This document shows positions 1 to 5,739 of a stretch of DNA of 13,567 nt, in pieces (the stretch's first letter is position 1; the number at the start of each line of letters is the position of its first letter). Position numbers and translations under genes: made by a program. The notes beneath the pieces were generated by a model that saw only the letters and a program-made list of their open reading frames with translations, ran no database searches and was not told the origin of the DNA. The DNA comes from Sulfurimonas sp. Lineage in GTDB: Bacteria; Campylobacterota; Campylobacteria; Campylobacterales; Sulfurimonadaceae. Where the stretch lies: assembly GCA_021648465.1 (NCBI GenBank), contig JAKISR010000052.1:1-13567 (forward strand). Direction: 5' to 3'.

Positions 1-142
1 GTGCATCTTTACGATTTGTTTTCATCTTTTCATAGATTTTGTTTTTATCCCATGAAGCGTAACGCTTTGGCTCGTTGTTTATCAGATTGCCTCTCATGGC
101 AAAGTTTGTAGTTGGTAAAAGTAGTGTCTCTTTGTAGTCCAT
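1..142 (-). CDS. ileS: Isoleucyl-tRNA synthetase, N-terminal fragment (runs off left edge)
   Basis: Only the first 47 codons are in the window; the gene continues beyond base 1. The translation begins MDYKETLLLPTTNFAMRGN and continues with NNEPKRYASWDKNKIYEKMK, which is the characteristic amino terminus of bacterial IleS (DYKDTLLLP...FPMRG.LPNREP...W). The full enzyme is a cytoplasmic class I aminoacyl-tRNA synthetase that charges tRNA-Ile; its HIGH and KMSKS motifs would lie outside the window. The ATG at 142 is preferred because a GGACAG Shine-Dalgarno-like stretch sits about 2 to 7 bases upstream and the protein family starts here. An in-frame ATG at 157 would add five residues and has no ribosome-binding site. 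The gene is divergent from cinA. Identification rests on recalled family sequence over a short fragment, but the match is distinctive. Confidence 0.88.
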   Translation of the reverse strand, partial: MDYKETLLLPTTNFAMRGNLINNEPKRYASWDKNKIYEKMKTNRKDA

Positions 143-169
143 ATCTGTCCAAAACATATAATTTTTTGG

Positions 170-175
170 ATTATA
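170..175 (-). promoter_or_regulatory. Putative ileS -10 element
   Basis: On the minus strand the sequence reads TAGATATAATCC, with a perfect TATAAT at 170-175. Transcription would start near 163, leaving a leader of about 20 bases before the ileS ATG at 142. No -35 box is obvious, which is usual for the principal sigma factor of Campylobacterota. This is inferred from motif and position only. Confidence 0.5.
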
Positions 176-213
176 TCTAATTAAGGTTTATTTTATTATA
201 AATTTATTGTGGA

Positions 214-219
214 TATAAT
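214..219 (+). promoter_or_regulatory. Putative cinA -10 element
   Basis: A perfect TATAAT lies at 214-219 downstream of an AT-rich tract with no clear -35. Transcription would begin near 226. That leaves only about ten bases before the ATG at 236 but about 34 before the ATG at 260, which supports the later cinA start. Confidence 0.5.
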
Positions 220-259
220 TAGCTAGATTAAAAACATGCTATCACAAGGCTATTACAAC

Positions 260-1348
260 ATGAAGCTACATCTTATATTTATTGGCAATAAGTTTATATA
301 TAATAAGTCTCTTAAAGAGTATATAATAAGAAAAGTTGAGCAAAAAGTTGATTTTATTGACTCTATCACTTACTTTAAAGAGAGTGATAATTCTTTATTT
401 TTATATTTAGAAAATGAGTTAAATTCTCAAATAAAACTACTTATTGTTACATCTAAACAACATTTTTCAACTATTGGAAAGCTTATATGTACCGCAACAA
501 GTGATAATCAAATACTAAATGACGGCATGCTAATTCCATCTAAAGTTGGTATCTTTGAAGATGGAAGCTATCTTTTAGAACATGCTAGTTGTATAGCCAA
601 TGTTTTACATGTTGATGAGATGCAAGAGTTTCCTGAAATACTTATGCTCTTTGAAGATTCAAAAGCAACTGTGCATGTATTTGACGAAGATAAAGAAAGT
701 GTATTAGCATTGCTAAGTCCAGTTGCACAAACTTATGAAGTTAAAGTAGATATAGTAAATATTATAGATGGTTGGTTACGAGTAGATGTGAAAAGTAAAA
801 AGTATGGAAATTTATCAAAGTTTATAACTTCTGCTAAAAAACTTTTACCAAATAAATTTATAAGTGCGTCATGTATTGTTAGTCATATAATTGGAAGGCT
901 TGAAGTCAATAATAAAAAAATTACTTTTGCTGAGAGTTGTACTGGTGGTTTATTATCTTATTATTTTACAAAAAGAAATGGAGCATCTAAAATTCTTGAT
1001 GGCTCTTTAGTTACTTATTCAAATGAGATAAAAAATAATTGGCTTGGAGTTGAAGAAGAAATTCTTAAAAATTTTGGTGCTGTAAGTAATGAAGTTGTAT
1101 CTCAAATGAGTGAGGGAGCTATAAGTGTTAGTAATGCTGATTATTCCATATCTATAAGTGGAGTTGCTGGTGAAGGCGGAGGTACAGAACTTAAACCAGT
1201 TGGAACTGTATATATAGGTATAAGAACAAAAACAAACCATAAAGAAATTTGTGTAAATTTAAAAGGAGATAGAAACTACATACAGTACCAAAGTGTACTT
1301 TTTTGTATTAAAATGCTCTTATTAACAGATAAAGAGATATTTTTTTAA
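260..1348 (+). CDS. cinA: CinA-like protein with C-terminal nicotinamide-nucleotide amidase (PncC) domain
   Basis: This 362-residue protein (numbering from 260) carries a C-terminal CinA/PncC domain from about residue 215 to the end. It shows AESCTGG at 224-230, with the proposed catalytic Ser at 226, YSNEIK at 253-258, and the glycine-rich GVAGEGGG at 301-308 followed by KPVGTVYIGI. This family deamidates nicotinamide mononucleotide to nicotinic acid mononucleotide, recycling pyridine nucleotides in the cytoplasm. The N-terminal 200 residues occupy the position of the MoCF-like domain of full-length CinA but lack its usual GGLGPTxDD motif. An ATG at 236 would add eight residues but has no ribosome-binding site; the ATG at 260 has AAGG at 246-249 and gives the start MKLHLIFIGN. 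The gene stands alone between ileS and the tRNA genes. The historical link of CinA to competence should not be assumed here. Confidence 0.88.
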   Translation: MKLHLIFIGNKFIYNKSLKEYIIRKVEQKVDFIDSITYFKESDNSLFLYLENELNSQIKLLIVTSKQHFSTIGKLICTATSDNQILNDGMLIPSKVGIFEDGSYLLEHASCIANVLHVDEMQEFPEILMLFEDSKATVHVFDEDKESVLALLSPVAQTYEVKVDIVNIIDGWLRVDVKSKKYGNLSKFITSAKKLLPNKFISASCIVSHIIGRLEVNNKKITFAESCTGGLLSYYFTKRNGASKILDGSLVTYSNEIKNNWLGVEEEILKNFGAVSNEVVSQMSEGAISVSNADYSISISGVAGEGGGTELKPVGTVYIGIRTKTNHKEICVNLKGDRNYIQYQSVLFCIKMLLLTDKEIFF

Positions 1349-1365
1349 ATTTAAGGATTTTTATC

Positions 1366-1394
1366 TTGACAATTAAAACCTATTTGCCTATAAT
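1366..1394 (+). promoter_or_regulatory. Full consensus sigma-70-type promoter for tRNA-Lys
   Basis: A perfect TTGACA (1366-1371) and a perfect TATAAT (1389-1394) are separated by exactly 17 bases. Transcription should start near 1401, about 20 bases before tRNA-Lys. It probably serves both tRNA genes, since no comparable promoter precedes tRNA-Asp. The intact -35 contrasts with the -10-only promoters elsewhere in the window, consistent with a strong stable-RNA promoter. Confidence 0.85.
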
Positions 1395-1422
1395 TTCGAC
1401 CTCTTAATAGATAGAGAAAAAC

Positions 1423-1498
1423 GTCTTGTTAGCTCAGCTGGTAGAGCACGTCACTTTTAATGATGTGGCCGATGGTTCGAATCCATCACAGGACACCA
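1423..1498 (+). tRNA. tRNA-Lys (UUU anticodon)
   Basis: The 76-base gene folds as a complete cloverleaf. The acceptor stem GTCTTGT pairs with ACAGGAC (one G-U pair). The D arm is GCTC/GAGC with AGCTGGTA in the loop. The anticodon stem is CGTCA/TGATG with loop CTTTTAA, giving anticodon TTT. The T arm is GATGG/CCATC with TTCGAAT in the loop. The discriminator is A and the CCA end is encoded at 1496-1498. It reads lysine AAA and AAG codons and lies just downstream of a consensus promoter. Confidence 0.97.
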
Positions 1499-1515
1499 TT
1501 TTTTGTTTATTTGCA

Positions 1516-1565
1516 CTGAAGTTTAAAGCTCACGTACCGTATGTACGCTTTACTTGAAACTTTAG
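1516..1565. repeat. Imperfect inverted repeat / stem-loop in the tRNA-Lys to tRNA-Asp spacer
   Basis: Three nested stems can form. The outer one is CTGAAGTTT (1516-1524) with AAACTTTAG (1557-1565), including one G-U pair. The middle one is AAAG (1525-1528) with CTTT (1548-1551). The apex is CGTAC (1533-1537) with GTACG (1543-1547) around the loop CGTAT. Bulges at 1529-1532 and 1552-1556 separate them. No T-run follows directly, so it is not a standard intrinsic terminator. It may be a tRNA precursor processing structure or a dispersed palindromic element. Confidence 0.6.
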
Positions 1566-1635
1566 CACAACTAATTCAAAAACACTTAATAGTAAAAATA
1601 TAATTTTTTTTTAATCAAGGAAAAGATTTGCAAAG

Positions 1636-1650
1636 CATACTAATAGTATG
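1636..1650. repeat. 15-base odd palindrome upstream of tRNA-Asp
   Basis: CATACTA, a central A, then TAGTATG form a perfect seven-base inverted repeat, 36 bases before tRNA-Asp. It could be a short hairpin in the tRNA precursor or a protein-binding dyad. No function can be assigned from sequence alone. Confidence 0.5.
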
Positions 1651-1686
1651 TGAGTAAATTTTTGACGCAGAGTAAGAAATAAATTT

Positions 1687-1763
1687 GCGGTGGTAGTTCA
1701 GTTGGTTAGAATACCTGCCTGTCACGCAGGGGGTCGCGAGTTCGAGTCTCGTCCACCGCGCCA
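1687..1763 (+). tRNA. tRNA-Asp (GUC anticodon)
   Basis: The 77-base gene folds as a complete cloverleaf. The acceptor stem GCGGTGG pairs perfectly with CCACCGC. The anticodon stem CCTGC/GCAGG surrounds the loop CTGTCAC, giving anticodon GTC. The T arm is CGCGAGTTCGAGTCTCGT-like with the TTCGAGT loop, the discriminator is G, and CCA is encoded at 1761-1763. It lies 188 bases after tRNA-Lys and is probably cotranscribed with it. The hemerythrin gene on the other strand ends only eight bases beyond the tRNA 3' end. Confidence 0.97.
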
Positions 1764-1771
1764 CTTTCTAT

Positions 1772-2260
1772 TTAAATATCTGGCTTAATATTGGTAATAT
1801 CAAATGAATACTCTTCATCTTTGATATCAGATGAGTCAAAAATTAAATTATTATTTATTTTAGACATTCCAAATAATTTTATTTTAATATCTTCATTTAC
1901 AATATGTTCTATTAGTACACGCTTTGCAATAATTCTTATTTTTATTTTAAGTATATTTAGCTTTGAAGATGATTTAATGGTCACAACAAGTTTATCTATT
2001 AAATCTTGATGGAGTTGTTTATGCTCTTCAAGGTTAGGATATTGTACTGATAGCATGTATCCTTCTTCATCTTTAAAATGAGTTTTCATATATTCACTAA
2101 ACTCATTTAAAATACTTTTGAATTCTTCTTTTGTATTTTCAGTATCATCTAAAGCATACAATTGTTCCACTATGTCAAACAGATGTTTATGTTGAGTATC
2201 AATAATATCAATACCCAATTTATACCTATCATTCCATAGTATTTCTTTATCTATTGACAT
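1772..2260 (-). CDS. Bacteriohemerythrin (non-haem di-iron, O2-binding)
   Basis: This is a 162-residue soluble protein with all hemerythrin iron ligands in the expected order: H24 (in DTQHKHLF), H61 and E65 (HFKDE), H80 and H84 (HKQLH), and H119 with D124 (HIVNED). These bind a di-iron centre that reversibly binds dioxygen; in bacteria such proteins serve oxygen sensing, delivery or detoxification. The four-helix bundle ends near residue 130. A further 32 residues, acidic and poor in conserved motifs, form a tail uncommon in minimal single-domain members, which are usually about 130 to 140 residues. The start has AAGGAT six bases upstream, and this ribosome-binding site overlaps the rodA stop codon, so translation is probably coupled to rodA. 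No signal peptide or membrane segment is visible, so it is cytoplasmic. Confidence 0.9.
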   Translation of the reverse strand: MSIDKEILWNDRYKLGIDIIDTQHKHLFDIVEQLYALDDTENTKEEFKSILNEFSEYMKTHFKDEEGYMLSVQYPNLEEHKQLHQDLIDKLVVTIKSSSKLNILKIKIRIIAKRVLIEHIVNEDIKIKLFGMSKINNNLIFDSSDIKDEEYSFDITNIKPDI

Positions 2261-2269
2261 TTTTTATCC

Positions 2270-3382
2270 TTATACAAAACTTTTAGTTCCTCGCCCATCA
2301 TACATGTCCTTATACCTAAATGTTATAAGATTTTGCATAATTGCAAAAAGTATGATAAAGTTTAAAAAACTACTTCCACCATAGCTAAACATGGGCAGAG
2401 GAACACCAACAACAGGTGCATAACCTATAGTCATAGCAATATTTACTCCCATATAAATAAAAATCATAAAAGATAATGAAATTGTTACAACTTTTATATA
2501 ATAATCGCTATTAAAAATACTTAAACTCATAAGATGTAAAATAAGCATAACATAAATTAGTATAATTCCTAAAGCACCTAAAAAGCCAGCTCTCTCGACC
2601 AAAAAAGCAAATATAAAATCACTTGTAGCAATTGGTAAAAATCTCATTTGAGTTTGAGTTGCTTCATCTTTAGATTTACCAGTTAATCCACCAGAACCAA
2701 TAGCGATAATTGATTGTTGAACATGGTATGATGGTTTTTCACTAAGAAAATCTTTTATTCTAACTTTTTGGTAATCACGAAGCAAAAATTCATAAGTGAC
2801 AGGGGAGAGTAGTAATATAGACCCTATTGCAACAGCCCATATTTTCCAATAAACTCCAATATAAAAAAGAACTCCATAACCGATAAGAAGAAGAACAAGA
2901 GCAGTACCTAAATCAGGCTCTTTTACAATAAGTATAAAGGGTAATAAGATATAAAAACTAATTTTGGCAAAATCTTTTGTTCTATATCCATTTGCTGGCG
3001 GTGGATTTTTATGAATGAGGTATGCAAGCATTAAAATAAGAGCAGGTTTTACAAACTCTGAGGGCTGAATAGTTGCATTTATAAACGGAAGTTCTATCCA
3101 TCTTTGTGCACCTAATCTTGAGTGTCCAAAAAATTCTACAGCTAAAAGTAGAGCAATATTTATCCAGTAGATGAGAGGAATCAGCCAGCTCATTCTTCGA
3201 ATAGGGAGTAAAAATACACCAATAAAAACTAAAAAAGCAACACCGATATAAGCGATTTGTTTTTGAGCAAGAGCGGGGATTACTTCTCCAATTAACCAGT
3301 GGGAAGTTATAATTAAAGGAATAATTAAAATAATAGAAAAAAAATCAAATTGTGCTAAAATACGTTTATCAATTCTCCACAA
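2270..3382 (-). CDS. rodA: RodA, SEDS-family peptidoglycan glycosyltransferase
   Basis: This integral membrane protein (about ten hydrophobic segments; 370 residues from the chosen start) polymerises lipid II into glycan strands for lateral wall growth, working with a class B PBP. Family landmarks are GAQRWIEL followed by IQPSEF, the KEPDLGTA loop, QQSIIAIGSGGLTGKS, the SDFIFAFLVERAGF segment (the DFIF Asp is the catalytic residue in characterised RodA), and the C-terminal GVPLPMFSYGGSS typical of SEDS proteins. I place the start at the TTG at 3382, giving MWRIDKRILAQFDFF. An AGGAG at 3391-3395 lies eight bases upstream, whereas the in-frame ATG at 3418 has no ribosome-binding site and adds 12 residues foreign to the family. 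The gene is followed by hemerythrin with nine intervening bases and is divergent from rluD. FtsW is an alternative, but sequence and recalled synteny favour RodA. Confidence 0.9.
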   Translation of the reverse strand: MWRIDKRILAQFDFFSIILIIPLIITSHWLIGEVIPALAQKQIAYIGVAFLVFIGVFLLPIRRMSWLIPLIYWINIALLLAVEFFGHSRLGAQRWIELPFINATIQPSEFVKPALILMLAYLIHKNPPPANGYRTKDFAKISFYILLPFILIVKEPDLGTALVLLLIGYGVLFYIGVYWKIWAVAIGSILLLSPVTYEFLLRDYQKVRIKDFLSEKPSYHVQQSIIAIGSGGLTGKSKDEATQTQMRFLPIATSDFIFAFLVERAGFLGALGIILIYVMLILHLMSLSIFNSDYYIKVVTISLSFMIFIYMGVNIAMTIGYAPVVGVPLPMFSYGGSSFLNFIILFAIMQNLITFRYKDMYDGRGTKSFV

Positions 3383-3390
3383 ATTTATAT

Positions 3391-3395
3391 CTCCT
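3391..3395 (-). promoter_or_regulatory. Strong Shine-Dalgarno that decides the rodA TTG start
   Basis: AGGAG on the minus strand lies eight bases before TTG (3382-3380), which is followed directly by TGG AGA ATT GAT (WRID). A possible -10, TACAAT at 3414-3409 on the minus strand, would start transcription near 3402. That is downstream of the alternative ATG at 3418 and would rule that start out. Confidence 0.65.
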
Positions 3396-3408
3396 AAAAA
3401 ATTTAGAA

Positions 3409-3414
3409 ATTGTA
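3409..3414 (-). promoter_or_regulatory. Possible rodA -10 element
   Basis: Minus-strand TACAAT matches five of six -10 positions and gives a leader of about 20 bases to the TTG start. There is no clear -35. This is a weak call based on one hexamer. Confidence 0.33.
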
Positions 3415-3434
3415 ACATAAGAAGGTTTAGAATA

Positions 3435-4409
3435 ATGAATGAAACAAAAAGTTATATTTGTGATGCTCCAAAACGTCTTGATATTTTTTTAGCATCAAAG
3501 ATAGATCAAAGTCGTTCACAAATAGCTCAATTAATAAAAAAAAAATTTGTATACGTGGATGAAAAGCTTATCTCTCGTGCAGGTGTTAGACTTAAAATAA
3601 ATCAAAATGTAAGAGTAGAATTTCCTCAAGCAGATCCTCAACCAGCATTAGATATAGATTTTGATGTTGAGATTTTATATGAAGATGATTATGTATTAGT
3701 TATAAATAAACCAAGTGGGATTACTGTTCATCCAGCTCCAAGCGTAAAAGAAGCGACATTAGTTGATTGGTTAAAGCATAAAAATATCAGGCTTTCTACA
3801 ATAAGTGGAGAGGAGCGTCATGGAATAGTTCACAGACTTGATAAAGGAACTAGTGGAACTATGATAATTGCAAAAAATAATGAATCTCATGAATTTTTAT
3901 CTACTCAATTACAAGATAGAAGTATGGGACGTTACTATCTAGCAGTTATAAATCCACCAATAAAGGATGATATTACTACAATAGATAAACATATTGATAG
4001 AAATCCAAAAAACAGACTTAAAATGGCTTGTATCAACAATAAAGGAAAAAATGCAAAAACAATGTTTAAATCACTTGCTCTTAGTAGTGATGAAAATACT
4101 CAATTTATTGCATGTAAACTATTTACTGGACGAACACATCAAATACGTGTTCATTTAGAAACAATAAATCGTCATATAATTGGTGATCACATATATGCTT
4201 TAAGCCCAAAACAAGAGAAATCGGAACGTATTTTGCTTCATGCATATATGATATACTTTATTCATCCTGTGAGTAAAGAAAAACTCTCATTTACTGCACC
4301 TTTTGATGTATATATGAGTAAATATATAGATAAAAAATTTAATTTGGAGAAAATAAATGAAGTTATGGACACAGATAACATTATTAGTAGTTTCGTTACT
4401 GATTCTTAG
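3435..4409 (+). CDS. rluD: RluA/RluD-family rRNA pseudouridine synthase
   Basis: This 324-residue cytoplasmic enzyme converts specific uridines in structured RNA to pseudouridine. The N-terminal S4 RNA-binding domain spans about residues 12-65 (RLDIFLASK through VDEKLISRAGVRLK). The catalytic domain follows from about residue 78, with NKPSGITVHP at 91-100 and the signature HRLDKGTSG at 133-141, containing the catalytic Asp136. GRTHQIRVHL further on is a second family landmark. The S4 domain and length fit the RluD branch, which modifies the helix 69 loop of 23S rRNA in E. coli, but RluC-like specificity cannot be excluded. The start has AAGAAGG nine bases upstream. Its last 53 bases overlap the start of the lipoprotein gene, and it appears to be the first gene of the operon running to the envC-like gene. 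Confidence 0.88.
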   Translation: MNETKSYICDAPKRLDIFLASKIDQSRSQIAQLIKKKFVYVDEKLISRAGVRLKINQNVRVEFPQADPQPALDIDFDVEILYEDDYVLVINKPSGITVHPAPSVKEATLVDWLKHKNIRLSTISGEERHGIVHRLDKGTSGTMIIAKNNESHEFLSTQLQDRSMGRYYLAVINPPIKDDITTIDKHIDRNPKNRLKMACINNKGKNAKTMFKSLALSSDENTQFIACKLFTGRTHQIRVHLETINRHIIGDHIYALSPKQEKSERILLHAYMIYFIHPVSKEKLSFTAPFDVYMSKYIDKKFNLEKINEVMDTDNIISSFVTDS

Positions 4410-5724
4410 CGGTTGTGTTGCAAAAGTAACACCCAAACAAGAAGCAATTATTGATGATACTTTGCCTATTATTAAACTAACAAAAAATGGAACTATAGCT
4501 GATATGAATGCTATAGCACTGGAGTGGGGTTCTTTTGATGACCAAAGAGTAAAAGGTATTTATATTTATAGAGTTGCATTAAGTGAGAAAACTAAACCAA
4601 AAGATGAGTATTACGATACTGTAGATAACCGTTTTGCAACTCATTATCTTGATAATGATGTTACACCTAGTTCAAAATATAACTATTATTTTAAAACATT
4701 TAGTGATGAAGCTGAATCTAGAAGAAGTACTATAACTACTATAGAATCATTACCACTTATGGGCTCAACCACTTGGATACATAGCATATCAAATATGCCA
4801 AGAAGTGCAAAAATCATTTGGAGACCACATACAAATCAGAAGGTTGAGAAGTATAGTGTTCAAAGAAGAACTTTAGAATCCAAAGATTGGATAAATGTGG
4901 CAATTGTAAAGGGAAGGTTAAATGTTGAGTATATAGATAAAAATCTTAAAGATGAGTTTACTTACATATATCGTGTTCGATCAGTAACTTTTGATGGTTT
5001 AACATCAAATCCATCTCAAGAAGTAAATATTATAACTAAAGCTTTACCAAATGAGTTAATCAATATTCAAGCTACAACTGATTTAGCGAAGAAAATTGAA
5101 ATAACATGGGAAAAAGCTAGTATACAAGACTTTTCTCACTTTAACATATACAGATCATCTGGTGTTGCAGGAACTTATAAATTAATCGCAAAAAGAAGTA
5201 AGAATTTTTATCTTGATACAATTAAAAAAGATGCTAAGCAGTATTTTTATAGAGTTAGTACAGTTGATAAAGATGGACTAGAAAGTATACATAATAACTA
5301 CTCTATACAAGGAACAACTATTGTTAAACCAAAAACACCATCAGTGGTTGAAGCTAGATTAGTTGATGGAATTATAAAAATATCTTGGCATAATTCAGAT
5401 GCTAGAGTTGTAAGTTATATTATTCAAAAAAAGTCTAAGAAAAATTTTTTTGAAAGTACAATAGAAGATTTTCATAATATAACAGGTACAGAGTTTATTG
5501 ATACTGAAATTAAAGCTGATACAGCGTATTATTATAAAATATATGGTGTAGATAAAAGTGGTGTTATGTCAAATCCTAGTATTGAAGTTGAGATAAAAAC
5601 ATTAAAAGAGTTACCAGCTCAGACATATAAAAATATTAAAACAAGTACACCAAAAGTAAAAAATGCACCTATAGAAGATATAGGGTATAAAGAAGATGTT
5701 ATTACACCAGTACTTGATTTTTAA
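4357..5724 (+). CDS. FlpA-like lipoprotein with fibronectin type III domains
   Basis: The first 20 residues form a lipoprotein signal: a charged MK start, a hydrophobic core, and lipobox LSGC with Cys20 as the acylated residue. Val at +2 gives no inner-membrane retention signal. The mature protein (455 residues in total) shows a series of about four FN3-like units, roughly 40-130, 132-228, 229-322 and 326-416. Each has Trp near the start (ITWEK, ISWHN) and a YxYRV or YYYKIYGVD strand, often followed by DGLxS or SGVxS. Gene order and architecture match Campylobacter jejuni FlpA, a fibronectin-binding adhesin. Residues 155-163 read WRPHTNQKV, close to the FlpA fibronectin-binding peptide I recall as WRPHPDFRV. 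The start has GGAG eight bases upstream and lies inside the end of the rluD gene. Cotranscription with ftsEX suggests a cell-envelope role; host adhesion is not implied here. Confidence 0.85.
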   Translation: MKLWTQITLLVVSLLILSGCVAKVTPKQEAIIDDTLPIIKLTKNGTIADMNAIALEWGSFDDQRVKGIYIYRVALSEKTKPKDEYYDTVDNRFATHYLDNDVTPSSKYNYYFKTFSDEAESRRSTITTIESLPLMGSTTWIHSISNMPRSAKIIWRPHTNQKVEKYSVQRRTLESKDWINVAIVKGRLNVEYIDKNLKDEFTYIYRVRSVTFDGLTSNPSQEVNIITKALPNELINIQATTDLAKKIEITWEKASIQDFSHFNIYRSSGVAGTYKLIAKRSKNFYLDTIKKDAKQYFYRVSTVDKDGLESIHNNYSIQGTTIVKPKTPSVVEARLVDGIIKISWHNSDARVVSYIIQKKSKKNFFESTIEDFHNITGTEFIDTEIKADTAYYYKIYGVDKSGVMSNPSIEVEIKTLKELPAQTYKNIKTSTPKVKNAPIEDIGYKEDVITPVLDF

Positions 5725-5739
5725 AAAATTGGGAAATTA

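Noticed and set aside
143..157. ATG at 157 as ileS start
   Set aside because: No ribosome-binding site; the next in-frame ATG at 142 has one and gives the usual IleS N-terminus.
236..259. ATG at 236 as cinA start
   Set aside because: No ribosome-binding site and only about ten bases after the likely transcription start; ATG at 260 has AAGG upstream and a family-like N-terminus.
1019..1240. 73-codon frame antisense to cinA
   Set aside because: Mirror of the amidase domain coding strand, with low-complexity Tyr/Ser/Phe composition and no ribosome-binding context.
1599..1613. TATAAT plus T-run in the tRNA spacer as a promoter or terminator
   Set aside because: No -35, and the T-run does not directly follow a GC-bearing hairpin (the palindrome ends about 35 bases earlier); AT-rich chance match is likely.
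1660..1686. TTGACG at about 1660 as -35 of a tRNA-Asp promoter
   Set aside because: A -10 at proper distance would fall within or next to the tRNA and none is present.
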